Source: Lineus longissimus (taxonomy: Eukaryota > Nemertea > Pilidiophora > Heteronemertea > Lineidae). From it: a stretch of DNA of 64,000 nt. The notes beneath the pieces are model-generated. The model had not been told where the DNA came from. It made no database searches and was given only the letters and a program-made list of their open reading frames with translations. The position numbers and the translations under genes are program-made. Where the stretch lies: contig NC_088311.1 of assembly GCF_910592395.1 (NCBI RefSeq), forward strand, positions 14,632,501 through 14,696,500, written 5' to 3'. This document shows positions 1 through 10,334 of this stretch, piece after piece. Within the stretch, counting starts at the first letter, position 1; every line of letters begins with the position of its first letter.

Positions 1-481
1 CGCCTGCTTAACCAAAGTTATAGGTTAAAATGGGGCTACAATTACTCCATTTTCTTTACTTTATTGTAGATTTGGACAAGGCATACACTTTAAAGTTAGA
101 ATTCAAGTTATCAAGCCTTGACATCCCTAATATCCCCACAGGTGAAGTACCCAAGGCTGTATATCTTATACAGGGCGTCCCTTAAAAACAAAACCCACCA
201 AAACAGGCCAATTTCTCAAAAAAAGTATGAATTATGTAGAAAAAGTGGTAGGCATTTCAGTGTAACAATATTAGCTTTTCACCTTTCGTTTCATCTGGGG
301 ACAACTCCTGGGTTCATATTTTACATACACCCGCTGTGTAACAAGTACCTGTTTTCCAGGTTGGGATTTTAGATGCAACCGTATCAATTTTACTGGATCA
401 AATTTTCGTGTTTGAAGGCCATTTTTATCAAAACTGTGCTAAGTTGGACCTTCAAACTTTAGGGATACATTTGTCCTTAGG
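1..481. other. Left flank of the Penelope-like insertion, no gene
   Basis: I see no convincing coding region; the short open frames have no recognisable domain. Positions 171-207 carry a stretch beginning CAGGGCGTCCCTT that recurs in inverted orientation at about 10690-10727. It resembles the end of a mariner-type element. Confidence 0.4.
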
Positions 482-493
482 GAATCTAGTGAT

Positions 494-1209
494 TGATAGA
501 AACGCTAGGAAAGTATGAGCGTGGTTACCAGGACGTGTTGTCCTTGATGTTGAGTCCTAACGGCGACATGGTGCGCAGACGGTGGATCCAAAAAGACTCT
601 CTAGAGAGTCTGGTGGCCTTGGCTTGGGCGCCATCTGGTGGGATGTGCATGAACTCAAGGATAGAGACAATAATGTCTTCCAGGCCATGATGGTCCGGGA
701 GGTTAAAATGATGACCTATGACATCAGTGGCGATGTTTTTGTTGACGCTATAAAAGTGTCCTTGAAAGCGTTCTAGTAGTGTACGCTTAGTCTCGCCTAC
801 ATATTGAATGTGACATTGTCTACATTGAATACAATAAATAACATTGTTGCTTTTACAACAAATTTTGATTTTTGTGTTATATATCTTCCCTGTGGTCCTG
901 CTAGTGATGCGCCCCGTCTTGTCAAGACGAGGACAGTATCTGCATGTTCTTGGTGAAAGACAGGACCAGCGTGGAGGCTTGGTTGTGCTTGGCGCTACAA
1001 CCGTAGAAGGCCCTAATTTGGCTCGGACTAGGTTGTCTCTAAGGTTTTTAGGTCTTCTGAAACCATGTATGATTGGTGTCTCATACAGGTGTAGAGTAGT
1101 TTTGTGTCTAGCTAGGATGTCCAAGTTGTCTTTTAAAATGGCTGCTGGTTGTGTTAGCGCCGGGTTGAAGGTTGTGACAAAGTAGAAAGGAGCTTTGTCT
1201 TCCTCCTGA
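494..1209 (-). repeat. Inverted copy of the PLE 3' coding end (716 bp)
   Basis: This block is the reverse complement of 3420-4135 (paired coordinates sum to 4629). The 199-residue frame read on the minus strand at 525-1124 is identical to the C terminus of the main PLE protein and carries the GIY-YIG domain. Similarity stops at 1209/3420. The forward copy of the element then begins abruptly inside its first ORF, so 1209/1210 is the inversion junction made during insertion. Confidence 0.95.
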
Positions 1210-1744
1210 TGAACTCACGGAAAAAGCAGCCCTGGACGCCTCACGGGGAGACGCCCTGGTCCGAACCATCAGAACTATCTATGGCGAGGACGTCGACGGC
1301 TTCAACTTAGCCATAACTCTACTCAATTCACTGATCGCAGCAGACAAAGCTGGGGCCAGGGAAGTGATCCAAAGAAGGATGACGTCACAAACGCGCCTCA
1401 CCAATGAGCAGATAGCCGCATGTCTGGCCACTCACCAAATACCTAAGACGGTTTTTCAAGACGGGCCGATCAGGAGAGATCACACCAACCAAAGGACCGG
1501 CCGTCAGCCACAAGCCACAACAGCTTCAAAAGGCAGGAACAACACCAAACCCCGAAGGAGGTCGCGATCACCACATCGCGGAACACAGCCAACACAGCAA
1601 GCACAACCAAGATCGCGCCAGACGGCACAACCACGTCCAAGGCCAAGACCCATCTCCCCTCGACCAAACAGGGCGGGCAGAAGGGACTCCCAGCTACAGC
1701 TTTCGGCAAGAGAAGAAGCTCTCATCAAGGCTTTCAGAAAGTGA
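1208..1744 (+). CDS. PLE ORF1-like protein, 5'-truncated
   Basis: An open frame runs from the inversion junction to a TGA at 1742-1744. The first ATG is at 1373 (MTSQTRLTNEQIAACL), but the frame is open upstream to the junction, so the true N terminus is missing. The N-terminal part looks globular (LVRTIRTIYGEDVDGFNLAI). From about codon 90 it becomes rich in Arg, Pro, Gln and Ser, with repeated RPRPRP-like blocks, as expected of a nucleic-acid-binding tail. It overlaps the next ORF by the four bases GTGA in a different frame. Some PLEs have such upstream ORFs; I know of no assigned function. Confidence 0.6.
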   Translation, partial: DELTEKAALDASRGDALVRTIRTIYGEDVDGFNLAITLLNSLIAADKAGAREVIQRRMTSQTRLTNEQIAACLATHQIPKTVFQDGPIRRDHTNQRTGRQPQATTASKGRNNTKPRRRSRSPHRGTQPTQQAQPRSRQTAQPRPRPRPISPRPNRAGRRDSQLQLSAREEALIKAFRK

Positions 1745-4104
1745 AAATCCTCTCCGATTTGTCACACAGTAATGTAAAAAACAATAGTGATACATTAAAT
1801 AACAGGGGAACATCCACCCCGAAAGGTTCATCTGAGTATGTTATCAATTTGTCAGACATCTCGCTCACTTCAGCCCAGGAGACCCTCCTGAGCAAAGGTC
1901 TAAATTTTTGCCCCACACCGGGCGAACCTGACTTCGGAGAACTCTTTAAGGACTTGGATAAATTCCACGTCAGTCTCCGACGCAGGGCATTTTTTCACGA
2001 AAATAACCCTGACTTAGACCAAGCCCCAAACCAGGATGATAACACTCTGGAACGCAAGTTCAAACTACCATCCAAATGGAACCCCCCAGGACCCCCGGAT
2101 CTAGAGGCTTTCATTAGAACCAATGAATATCACTTCGACCGGATCCCTCTCCATTCACCCCGCTCCAACAACCTTACGTCGGCCGAAAGGGAAGCATTGA
2201 CCCAACTCAAGGCAATGCCACAGATTGTTATCAAACCCGCAGACAAGGGCTCTGCAGTAGTAATCATGAACAGACAAGATTACATTTCGGAAGCTGAACG
2301 CCAACTGTCAAACCGGACACACTACCGTCCTACGACAGAGAATCTCACTGATTCACATGCGGCCAATGTCACATCCTTCTTAAAAGACATGCTGCAAACA
2401 GGGGAAATCACACAAAAAATGTTTGACTATCTAGCCCCAGTGGAACCCAAAACACCGGAATTTTACTTACTTCCAAAAATCCACAAAGGGGTCTTACCAC
2501 CACCAGGCAGACCCATAATGTCGGCTAATGATTGCCCGACAGAACGCATCTCGCAACTAGCCGACCACTTCCTTCAACCATTGGTTAAAACAACCAAATC
2601 ATATATTAAAGACACCACCCATTTCCTACAAACGATCACAGCTCTGGGAGAAATCCCAGCTGGGACTTTATTGGTCACTCTCGATGTCACATCACTTTAC
2701 ACAAACATCCCTATATGGGAGGGCAAAAGAGCTGTGGCACGCCATTTGAGGAACAGAGGCCAACAACACGGCCCTAACAATCAGTCTATAATCAAACTTC
2801 TTGATCTAGTACTGTCACAAAACAACTTTCAGTTCAACAAACAGAACTACTTACAAGTCTCAGGAACGGCCATGGGAACAAAGGTCGCACCATCCTTTGC
2901 TAATCTCTTCATGGCAGACTTCGAGGAACGTCACGTCTACACTCACCCGACACAACCACTAGTCTGGGTACGTTTCATAGATGACATCTTCGCCCTCTTC
3001 GCATGCACGAGAGAGGAAGTGGACAATTTTGTGACGAATCTCAACTCACAACATCCCACTATCAAATTCACTGCCGACATTTCGGATTCCAGTGTCACAT
3101 TCTTAGACACACGTGTCCACGTCACATCCACCGGTCAAATCTATACAGACCTGTATACCAAACCCACGGATGCACACAACTATCTTCTATACTCATCAGC
3201 TCACATTAGATCATGTCTCAATGGCATACCTTATGGACAATTTCTGAGAATCCGCAGAATTTGTTCAAACTTAGAAGACTTTGAGAAACACGCGCTCGTG
3301 ATAGCACATCACTTCGAACGCAGAGGTTACCCTAAACCACTCATAGAGACGGCCCTTATACGGGCACATAGGCAAGACCGCCAGTCTCTTCTCAACCCGG
3401 ATCCTACCATAATAGGTACTCAGGAGGAAGACAAAGCTCCTTTCTACTTTGTCACAACCTTCAACCCGGCGCTAACACAACCAGCAGCCATTTTAAAAGA
3501 CAACTTGGACATCCTAGCTAGACACAAAACTACTCTACACCTGTATGAGACACCAATCATACATGGTTTCAGAAGACCTAAAAACCTTAGAGACAACCTA
3601 GTCCGAGCCAAATTAGGGCCTTCTACGGTTGTAGCGCCAAGCACAACCAAGCCTCCACGCTGGTCCTGTCTTTCACCAAGAACATGCAGATACTGTCCTC
3701 GTCTTGACAAGACGGGGCGCATCACTAGCAGGACCACAGGGAAGATATATAACACAAAAATCAAAATTTGTTGTAAAAGCAACAATGTTATTTATTGTAT
3801 TCAATGTAGACAATGTCACATTCAATATGTAGGCGAGACTAAGCGTACACTACTAGAACGCTTTCAAGGACACTTTTATAGCGTCAACAAAAACATCGCC
3901 ACTGATGTCATAGGTCATCATTTTAACCTCCCGGACCATCATGGCCTGGAAGACATTATTGTCTCTATCCTTGAGTTCATGCACATCCCACCAGATGGCG
4001 CCCAAGCCAAGGCCACCAGACTCTCTAGAGAGTCTTTTTGGATCCACCGTCTGCGCACCATGTCGCCGTTAGGACTCAACATCAAGGACAACACGTCCTG
4101 GTAA
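1741..4104 (+). CDS. Penelope-type reverse transcriptase with GIY-YIG endonuclease
   Basis: The 787-codon open frame encodes the enzyme that nicks the target and reverse-transcribes PLE RNA. The N-terminal segment has the conserved LLSKGLNFCPTP block (about residues 49-60). RT motifs follow in order: KPADKGSAVVI, FYLLPKIHK, motif A (LVTLDVTSLYTNIP), motif B (GTAMGTKVAPSFANLF) and the catalytic FIDD near residues 412-415. The last ~120 residues hold a Cys-rich linker (CRYC, CCKS) and the GIY-YIG nuclease: VIYCIQC, then QYVGET, the catalytic-type Arg in KRTLLERF and a downstream Glu in SRESFW. The annotated start is GTG at 1741; the frame is also open just upstream, so frameshift or reinitiation after ORF1 is possible. 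The length is normal for the family and there are no internal stops. Confidence 0.95.
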   Translation: MKILSDLSHSNVKNNSDTLNNRGTSTPKGSSEYVINLSDISLTSAQETLLSKGLNFCPTPGEPDFGELFKDLDKFHVSLRRRAFFHENNPDLDQAPNQDDNTLERKFKLPSKWNPPGPPDLEAFIRTNEYHFDRIPLHSPRSNNLTSAEREALTQLKAMPQIVIKPADKGSAVVIMNRQDYISEAERQLSNRTHYRPTTENLTDSHAANVTSFLKDMLQTGEITQKMFDYLAPVEPKTPEFYLLPKIHKGVLPPPGRPIMSANDCPTERISQLADHFLQPLVKTTKSYIKDTTHFLQTITALGEIPAGTLLVTLDVTSLYTNIPIWEGKRAVARHLRNRGQQHGPNNQSIIKLLDLVLSQNNFQFNKQNYLQVSGTAMGTKVAPSFANLFMADFEERHVYTHPTQPLVWVRFIDDIFALFACTREEVDNFVTNLNSQHPTIKFTADISDSSVTFLDTRVHVTSTGQIYTDLYTKPTDAHNYLLYSSAHIRSCLNGIPYGQFLRIRRICSNLEDFEKHALVIAHHFERRGYPKPLIETALIRAHRQDRQSLLNPDPTIIGTQEEDKAPFYFVTTFNPALTQPAAILKDNLDILARHKTTLHLYETPIIHGFRRPKNLRDNLVRAKLGPSTVVAPSTTKPPRWSCLSPRTCRYCPRLDKTGRITSRTTGKIYNTKIKICCKSNNVIYCIQCRQCHIQYVGETKRTLLERFQGHFYSVNKNIATDVIGHHFNLPDHHGLEDIIVSILEFMHIPPDGAQAKATRLSRESFWIHRLRTMSPLGLNIKDNTSW

Positions 4105-4812
4105 CCACGCTCATACTTTCCTAGCGTTTCTATCATTTATTTCTCCGTATGAGCCTTGGCACACCATCACTCTCGCATCAGCATAAACCAGCCGATGGTG
4201 TCTTCTCTTTTATTAAATATCGTTAACCATGCACCACCTAGCAGGGATATCACCCAGAATCCCCGTCCTCAAAACACCCGTACGTCACACCATACCTGAA
4301 ATAGATACAACACCATATCATTTCAGTCATGAGCACAACAGCCCCAACCCTCCTCATATCCCACTGATAGAGCACAGCTCCCCCATACTACAATAAGGGA
4401 ACTGGTCCGACCCACATATCGGACACAAAGGGTCAAGCAGGCCACACTACCTGCCGCATTCCGTTTAGTCCATTAGCATAACTGATGAGGTCACCTTTGT
4501 ACCGAAACCGTTTTCAGAGCACACTTAAACCCTGTTGCTTATTTCCCGCCCTAGAATGACGACAGCATGTCATTCCCGCGCACACCCTACTGCCCGGAAT
4601 TACTCTTGACAACCACACCAGTCAAGACCGGGACGTCACAACCACCATTGGTGACGCCACAGGGACATCCAACCGACGACGACTCACCAACAGGGTTGAG
4701 ACGTCAAGACGTAAGGACAATCCAACGATATTTTTTCTGATTTGACGTCCCAGTCAGTCACAACGGTCTTACCGTTGGACACAGCAGCATCACAAAACTA
4801 CGTTTCCAAATT
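4105..4812 (+). other. PLE 3' untranslated region
   Basis: About 700 bp of non-coding sequence lies between the RT stop codon and the right TSD. The inverted copy shares only the first 31 bases (to 4135). A CTGATGAGG...GAAA string at about 4484-4515 recalls a hammerhead core, but the outer stems do not pair (see rejected items). Confidence 0.7.
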
Positions 4813-4827
4813 GAATCTAGTGATTGA

Positions 4828-6215
4828 GAGCCTCCTGGTAAGTTGACAAGTAGGTGAACGCTTGTATTTCACCATTTTTATGCTGCGATTTGTGACTTTT
4901 GTAAACTGTCCTCCATGTTGGATGACGTCAGACTTATGTATTGTTTTGATGAGTGAGCGGTGAACTTTCAGATTGCAACTTTTCAAAGTAGTTTAATTCA
5001 GGTAAATATGTGTATGAAAGTAATTTCAAAGGTACCATTTAGTTTAGGAATATCTATAGAATCTTTTGGTGTTATTTTCAAAGTTGTGACTTGGGGGAAT
5101 TAGTTGTATTTTGTGCCTGAAGTTTGCACATGTTTCAAAACGTGTTTGTTTTGGTTAGCATTTCGAGGGTCTGTAGCCCGTGGGTGACCCCCGTGGATGC
5201 TGTATAAAACCCTGTTTAGCCTGGTTAGCCTCAGATTGCCTGGACACATGGCCTAATTAACAGCTCTAAAAGAGACAACCGTATTATTAGCAAGATTTAT
5301 TTTACCAAAGTAAATCTGCTGTGCAAGCACCAGTGCGCACTACATTGGTAGATGCAAGCCTGATCTTAGTGCTTTGCTACTGTTTCTGGCTAACAGGTAG
5401 GTGGCAGAATTTGCCATTTTCAAGTTGACATTTTGACTTAGAGTAACTAAGTGTTTTGACGTAGAGTAACTAAGTGCAACCCATATTTCATTTATCATCC
5501 TAGCATTTTATATATAACAATGCCGCAGCAGTTTGTGCCATTGGAGGCACCTAGTGTGCATATATATGCAGATGATATTATAGTAATTGGCACCTTTCTT
5601 GAATTGGAGGATTTGATTGCCTTCTTACAAGAGCTATTAGATTTACTCTATCGCTTGATAAATGGGGAGGATATCGACATGGGGTTGTATCCAGCCATAA
5701 ATCACCTGTTGTAACTTTTGGGAGTTCTTGGGGGAAATAGCCGCAGTCTTTTTACCAAACTGGTATAAAACCCTTGATTGAATGCTTGCGCCACTGTAGA
5801 ATCTGTAACCGATGTATTTTATGCCTGTTGATAGTCTGAAGGGAAATTAAATGATTTAAAAGAGAACCAGAGTTTGTCTTTTGTGGTTTGCCATGGTCAG
5901 ATTGTTCGATTCTCAAGACTCATAATATCACATCTCCTGGTATTGGAAAAGGAACACCAGAGTTGGTGTTGTAGCTAAAAAGGTCCTAGCGTCGCAATAG
6001 TCCTGAGACTATTATCGACCATAAGTATTGTCCTGGTTGTGACATTGTTGTGACATTGTGTTGGTCCTCAGTTTAAGACGTCCTTATCGCTCTGGCCAGG
6101 CTTTTCTCCTACACCAGGAAGACGGAGCTATGAGCCTTTAGCTGGTATCTTCATTGAGTGCCTACTGTCACGGATGGCCGAGTACCACTGACTTCAAAAA
6201 ACCATAGGCAGAATG
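4828..6215. other. Intergenic sequence, no supported gene
   Basis: No recognisable domain or RNA gene. A 64-codon frame at 5520-5714 contains the string YADDIIVIG, which resembles an RT catalytic box, but its surroundings do not support an RT. The stretch 5170-5935 has a TATAAAA-like box near 5199 and an AATTAAA-like signal near 5846, and could be an old LTR. I could not find a partner copy. Confidence 0.35.
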
Positions 6216-6217
6216 TA

Positions 6218-7613
6218 GAAATGTCCAAATCAATGATTTCATTTGTGGGGAAATGAGCCACTTCTTTTCACAATCATCCCAGGCCAGTCGACCATGTCTT
6301 GAATGGACATGGTGTCATAGGGACATTGGGTTATGTAATCACACCTGATATAGGATGGGTCCCACTCAGTAGGCCTATGCATGGTTATTCAGACCAAAGA
6401 CATCAAGTTGTCAAGATGGTTCAGCTAACTAGGGATCAAAGGGTTTTTTCGTTAAAACGTTCTTCGAAACGGGAAGCTTGCAGGCAAAGCAGGATGCTTT
6501 CAGAGTCAATTTTCCTGATCGGGATCCACCTGTGAAATCAACGATTTGGTCAAATGTCAAGAAGTATCAGGATCATGGAACCAGCAAGAATCGCAACAAA
6601 GGAAATTCGGTGAGACGCAGAACAGTAAGAACTGTTGAAAACGTGGAAGCTGCGCATGCTCGACAACAACTCCAACAATATCCAACAGCTACAAGCACCA
6701 GGCGAAATGGATAAGGGCTTTCGAAAACAACTTTTAATCGTATCACAAGCTTCAGCATCCGTACCGAATTCATGTCCGACATCAACTTACTCCAGCTGAT
6801 CTGGGTAGAAGAGAGCATTATTGAAAGATGTGAAGTGGGCGAGCAATTTCTTCTTTTTTTCAGCATCGGGGATGAAGCTGGATTTGCGATGAATGGAATG
6901 GTGAACACTCACAATGTTATCCAATACGCATCCGCTGGTCGTCCTCCCCCATTCAATTTTGAATAAAACATTAGCCGTGAAAAATTGACAGTCTGGATTG
7001 GACTTTGTGGGACTGGTCGTATCAATGGACCAGTATTCTTTGAACGAAACGTTAATGGAGCTATCTGTCTGGAGATAATAAATCAAGATGTTGTTCCTAA
7101 TCTGGAGTTGCATTTTGAACGCCAACCAGGAGGAATTGTCAGACGTCTTTGGTGGGCACAAGACGGTGCCCCTCCACACCGACTTATCGCGGTTCGTGAT
7201 CGTCTCAGGAAATTGTTCGGACACAGGGTAATTGCTTTGCACCACGAAGTTGAATGGCCGCCAAGGTCCCCGGACCTGACTCCCCGTGACTTTTTTCTGC
7301 GGGGTACCTCAAAAACAAGGTGTATCAAAGTCCACCACACGATCTTGCCGAAATACGAAGAAGGATTGAACATGAAGTCGAGCTTTTGCGCAATGATGCA
7401 GGGATGTTAGGAGAGCTGTTGAGGACATGCAACGCAGGTGTGAACTTTGTCTTGAAAGAGGTGGATGACATGTTGAGGGTGTTGGAGCATAAAGAATAAA
7501 TGTTGGTGTGTGTTATTGTCATAATAAGCGGATAAATGAGAAATAATCTTTTCATCCTTTTCCATTGCCGAAATCAATTCAAAACCACACGTACATGCAG
7601 ATTTGGACATTTC
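6218..7613 (+). mobile_element. Degenerate mariner/Tc1-superfamily transposon
   Basis: A 14-bp inverted repeat, GAAATGTCCAAATC (6218-6231) and its complement (7600-7613), brackets a broken transposase gene. TA dinucleotides lie next to both ends (6216-6217 and 7616-7617), the target expected for this superfamily. The right end sits about 12 bp from the left terminus of the Harbinger element. Confidence 0.75.
6415..7500 (+). pseudogene. Mariner-family transposase, broken
   Basis: The pieces follow transposase order. An N-terminal helix-turn-helix region includes STIWSNVKKYQDHGTS and an arginine-rich RRRTVRTVENVEA. The first catalytic Asp block is IGDEAGFAMNG, the second WWAQDGAPPHR, and the third lies in PRSPDLTPRDFF. 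The spacing between the second Asp and the last Asp is about 41 residues, like the DD41D group. At least one frameshift near a T-run at about 6445, a stop near 6712, a TAA at 6964-6966 and a shift near 7300 inactivate it. In the intact enzyme this would be the cut-and-paste recombinase binding the terminal repeats. Confidence 0.8.
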
Positions 7614-7645
7614 AGATATCCACGTCGGTATTTTAGAACGCTCCT

Positions 7646-7979
7646 TTATTTTGGGGTTAAGGAGGCCTTCTGTGAGGACGCCTTAATTCAAGGCCGCCTC
7701 CTGTAAGGCGTCCTTATCAAAGATCAATTTTAGAACCTTCCTCGACTCGTCCTTTATTGGAGGAGTTCCTTCAGTTAAAGGTAGCCTTGGAGGCGTCCTT
7801 TCGCAAGGAAATCCTCACTCGAGGTCGACCTCAATGTTTCCTGGGCTGGCGAACAATGCCGTGATCTGATGTAACAAGTAATTCATTGCGGTTGGTTTAT
7901 TGCGCTTGGTTCTGAAGGTTAAAATAAAAGCCCGTCCCGTCGCTCCAAGTGCACCAGAGGCCCCATTACGGCTGAAATT
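7646..7979. repeat. Harbinger left subterminal repeats
   Basis: The zone is full of short inverted and direct motifs such as AAGGAGGCCTTC, AGGACGCCTT and GGCGTCCTT, plus a second TTTTAGAA copy at about 7730. Similar motifs (CATTCTAAAATC, AAGGAGACCTTC) fill 10335-10600. They are plausible binding sites for the Myb-like protein or nuclease; this is inference. Confidence 0.65.
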
Positions 7980-9232
7980 ATGGACGACTCAAGACGTACT
8001 GAAGCCAAGAAACGGAGGACTTTTTCGGATATCGAGAGAAATGTGCTGCTCGAACTTATCGAAAAAGAAAAGTGTGTCGTCGAACTGAAGCAGAACACAT
8101 CGGGTGTATTAAAAGCCAAGAATCAGGCCTGGGATCGGATCGTAGATGGGTTCAATCAACAGAAAGGATTGGAACCGTCCAATGTGAAGGCACTCAAGAA
8201 ACCGTGGGACAACACGAAAGCCAAGGCAAAGAAGGACGTCAGCAAAGAAAAGAAAGATCGGTACCGGACAGGTGGAGGTCCCGCTGATCCTGCCGCCAAG
8301 GCAGATGACGCATCCCACCTTGTGACATCAATTTGCAGTGACGTATTACGACCCTTGGATAACGAATTTGACGATGATGCGGGATACCATGGACAAGGTT
8401 TATTTTTCAATGGTAAAATGCACCATCACGAAGACAGAAAAGCAGTTTGCCTCATGTCGTTCCGAATGTGACGAGGGCTACCCCACCAAGAAGTATTTTA
8501 ACTTACTCTAGTTTCACTTCCATAACACTACCGGTACTGGTAAAAATAACCAGAAATGTCAGATTCAGAACGTTTCGTGACTCCCATTTCTTTCAGGAAT
8601 GTTGTTGAAATAAACGCTCAATACGACAGTTGACGGCAGTTATTAAGTAAAGTTATAGAAGTGAAAAGAGAGAGTTTAGCTGTAAAGTAATAGAGATGGT
8701 GCACATGTAAATATGACATTCAAACAGGCCTATCCTCACTGGCAGCATAAAACCATTTGATGTTCTGTGATTTAAATTACGTTAAGATCATCATTTCGCT
8801 GCATTTGTTTTATAAAATTATCCTATTTTTGGTTTTACATGTCCACAAGAAACCGGGGTTCAACGAGCTGCCACTGCGACGGTAACGCTGAAGGATGTTG
8901 AGGAAGAGGGGTTTTCTGAACCAAAGCAGTCCACATCGACAGTCAAACCTGGATCGCAGGGGAAAGCCAAACGGAAATATGTGGAAGCAACAGACAGTCC
9001 AACGTCATCATGCGCATTAGGCAAAGCAGTTCGCATGCAGGAGATCGAACACGAGCTGCAGGTTAAATGCTTGAAACAGCAAATAGAATTTCATCAGGAG
9101 GAACACCGAGAAAAAATGAAAGTCCTCAGAATGCAACAGCACTTCCTTGAAAGTCTCCAGGAGAAAACAAGTTCAACATCAAATGAGTCAAATCAAACGT
9201 ATCCGTTGTATAACGTCTATCATCAGATGTAA
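7980..9232 (+). CDS. Harbinger Myb/SANT-like DNA-binding protein (two exons)
   Basis: Exon 1 is 7980-8397 and exon 2 is 8850-9232, joined across a GT-AG intron of 452 bp. The splice restores one 266-codon frame (Q-GAA-T at the junction). The N-terminal ~80 residues (RRTFSDIERNVLLELIEK ... AWDRIVDGFNQQ ... VKALKKPWDNTKAKAKKD) form a tri-helical Myb/SANT-like domain of the NAIF1/Harbinger kind. The C terminus is a strongly helical, probable coiled coil (VRMQEIEHELQVKCLKQQ). In this superfamily the partner protein helps the nuclease enter the nucleus and bind transposon ends. An AATAAA overlaps the stop. The frame is free of breaks. Confidence 0.88.
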
Positions 9233-9272
9233 TAAATGATTAATTGAAATGTACCTGAATGTATTTTGTCAT

Positions 9273-10334
9273 TCATTGAAAATACCGCTGAACTATTGTT
9301 TGCCTCATTGCATTTCCAAGCACATCATGTAATGCGGCGTTGTCCACGTCGCCAATACCTTCCATTTCAGCTTCATTATTTTCATCAGGAAAATCGTCCT
9401 CACGTAAATCCGTCGCAATATTGTGAAGTACAGCTGTGGCTACAATTACTGCCATAGTGGTCGTTAATTTGCAGCGGATCCCGAATTTCAGACATGGAAA
9501 ACGACGCTTCCATACACCGAACATGCGTTCAACGAGTGATCGGGTTCTCCTCTGTGCGCGATTGAAGCTGTTTTCCGCTGGTCCATTGGGATTCCTGAAT
9601 GGTGTCATAAGAAATGGCCGACAAGGATACCCTGGGTCCCCAAGCAACAAACCGGTCAGTTCGTTATTTTCGAATCTGGTACAAATCAGGCTGTTGTCAA
9701 ATATGCGTGCATCGTGAGTAGAACCAGGCCACCTCACGACTATGTTGATGAACTGCAGGTTTGCATCACTTATCCCCTGCACATTCAGCGACATAAACGA
9801 TTTCCGACACCTATATATCTCCCGATTTTCCAGATTTGGAGCTTGTATGGGGATGTGCGTACCATCCACACAGCCTACAACAAGTGGAAACTCGGCAATC
9901 TCATAATACTTGGCTTGCACAGCCGTTGCTGCTTGTCCCTCTGGAAACTGTATGAAATCGCCTCGTTTTCTGGCAACAGCTCGTGAAACATTAGCAACGA
10001 TTTTGCTCACAGACGACTGGGAAATTTGTAGTAAATCTCCAGCTACAATTTGGAAACTACCTGTGGCATAGAATCGCAAAGCAATTCTGAGTTGCAAACT
10101 TGGCGGCACCGGATTTCCACGGTTATTCACTGGTTCGGGTAAGTCATCTCGTAAAAAGTAGAGAATTCGTGTAAAACCGTCTCTCGTGAATCGGTACCGC
10201 TTTCTGAAGTCCTCGTCCGTCCTGTTCTCATCGGGGTCCACATAATGGAGATGGCGGACCCTACGGGGGTGTCCATTTTCGATATCCACCAGTCTTCTTA
10301 TATTTTCAATGCGGTTTACGTACGCAGCCATCAT
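9273..10334 (-). CDS. HARBI1-like transposase/nuclease
   Basis: An uninterrupted 353-residue frame. An N-terminal helix-turn-helix region (LRIALRFYATGSFQIVAGDL ... ISQSSVSKIVANVSRA) precedes a DDE_4-type nuclease core. Catalytic blocks are VVGCVDGTHIPI (first Asp), RWPGSTHDARIFDNS (second Asp) and SLVERMFGVWKRRFP (Glu). Its length matches HARBI1-type transposases (about 350). It converges on the Myb-like gene with a 40-bp gap between stop codons, the usual Harbinger layout. All catalytic residues are present, so it may still be functional. Confidence 0.95.
   Translation of the reverse strand: MMAAYVNRIENIRRLVDIENGHPRRVRHLHYVDPDENRTDEDFRKRYRFTRDGFTRILYFLRDDLPEPVNNRGNPVPPSLQLRIALRFYATGSFQIVAGDLLQISQSSVSKIVANVSRAVARKRGDFIQFPEGQAATAVQAKYYEIAEFPLVVGCVDGTHIPIQAPNLENREIYRCRKSFMSLNVQGISDANLQFINIVVRWPGSTHDARIFDNSLICTRFENNELTGLLLGDPGYPCRPFLMTPFRNPNGPAENSFNRAQRRTRSLVERMFGVWKRRFPCLKFGIRCKLTTTMAVIVATAVLHNIATDLREDDFPDENNEAEMEGIGDVDNAALHDVLGNAMRQTIVQRYFQ

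Larger units (their letters stand above)
497..4812 (+). mobile_element. Penelope-like retroelement (PLE) with inverted 5' partial copy and 15-bp TSD
   Basis: The element is bounded by an exact 15-bp direct repeat, GAATCTAGTGATTGA, at 482-496 and 4813-4827. This is a target-site duplication of the length known for Penelope-like elements. From 5' to 3' it holds a reverse-oriented copy of its own 3' coding end (494-1209), a 5'-truncated first ORF, a full RT-GIY-YIG ORF and about 700 bp of 3' untranslated sequence. Reverse-oriented partial copies at the 5' end are a known PLE insertion outcome. The perfect TSD, the open main ORF and the lack of visible divergence between the inverted copies suggest a young insertion. 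Confidence 0.93.

Noticed and set aside
1202-1225. CTGATGA...GGAAAA at the PLE inversion junction as a ribozyme
   Set aside because: It is created across the inverted-copy boundary and has no pairing stems.
1364-1728. Minus-strand frames of 74-79 codons
   Set aside because: Antisense shadows of the PLE ORF1, whose biased composition keeps other frames open.
4484-4515. Hammerhead-like CTGATGAGG...GAAA string in the PLE 3' region
   Set aside because: Stem II can pair, but stems I and III do not, and no cleavage-site context is present.
5520-5714. 64-codon frame with YADDIIVIG, as an RT remnant
   Set aside because: One four-residue box without any other RT motif is not enough; no neighbouring retroelement sequence.
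6787-7373. Minus-strand ORFs over the mariner region
   Set aside because: Shadows of the transposase; the plus strand carries the catalytic motifs.
9436-9986. Plus-strand ORFs over the Harbinger nuclease
   Set aside because: Antisense shadows of a well-supported 353-residue transposase.
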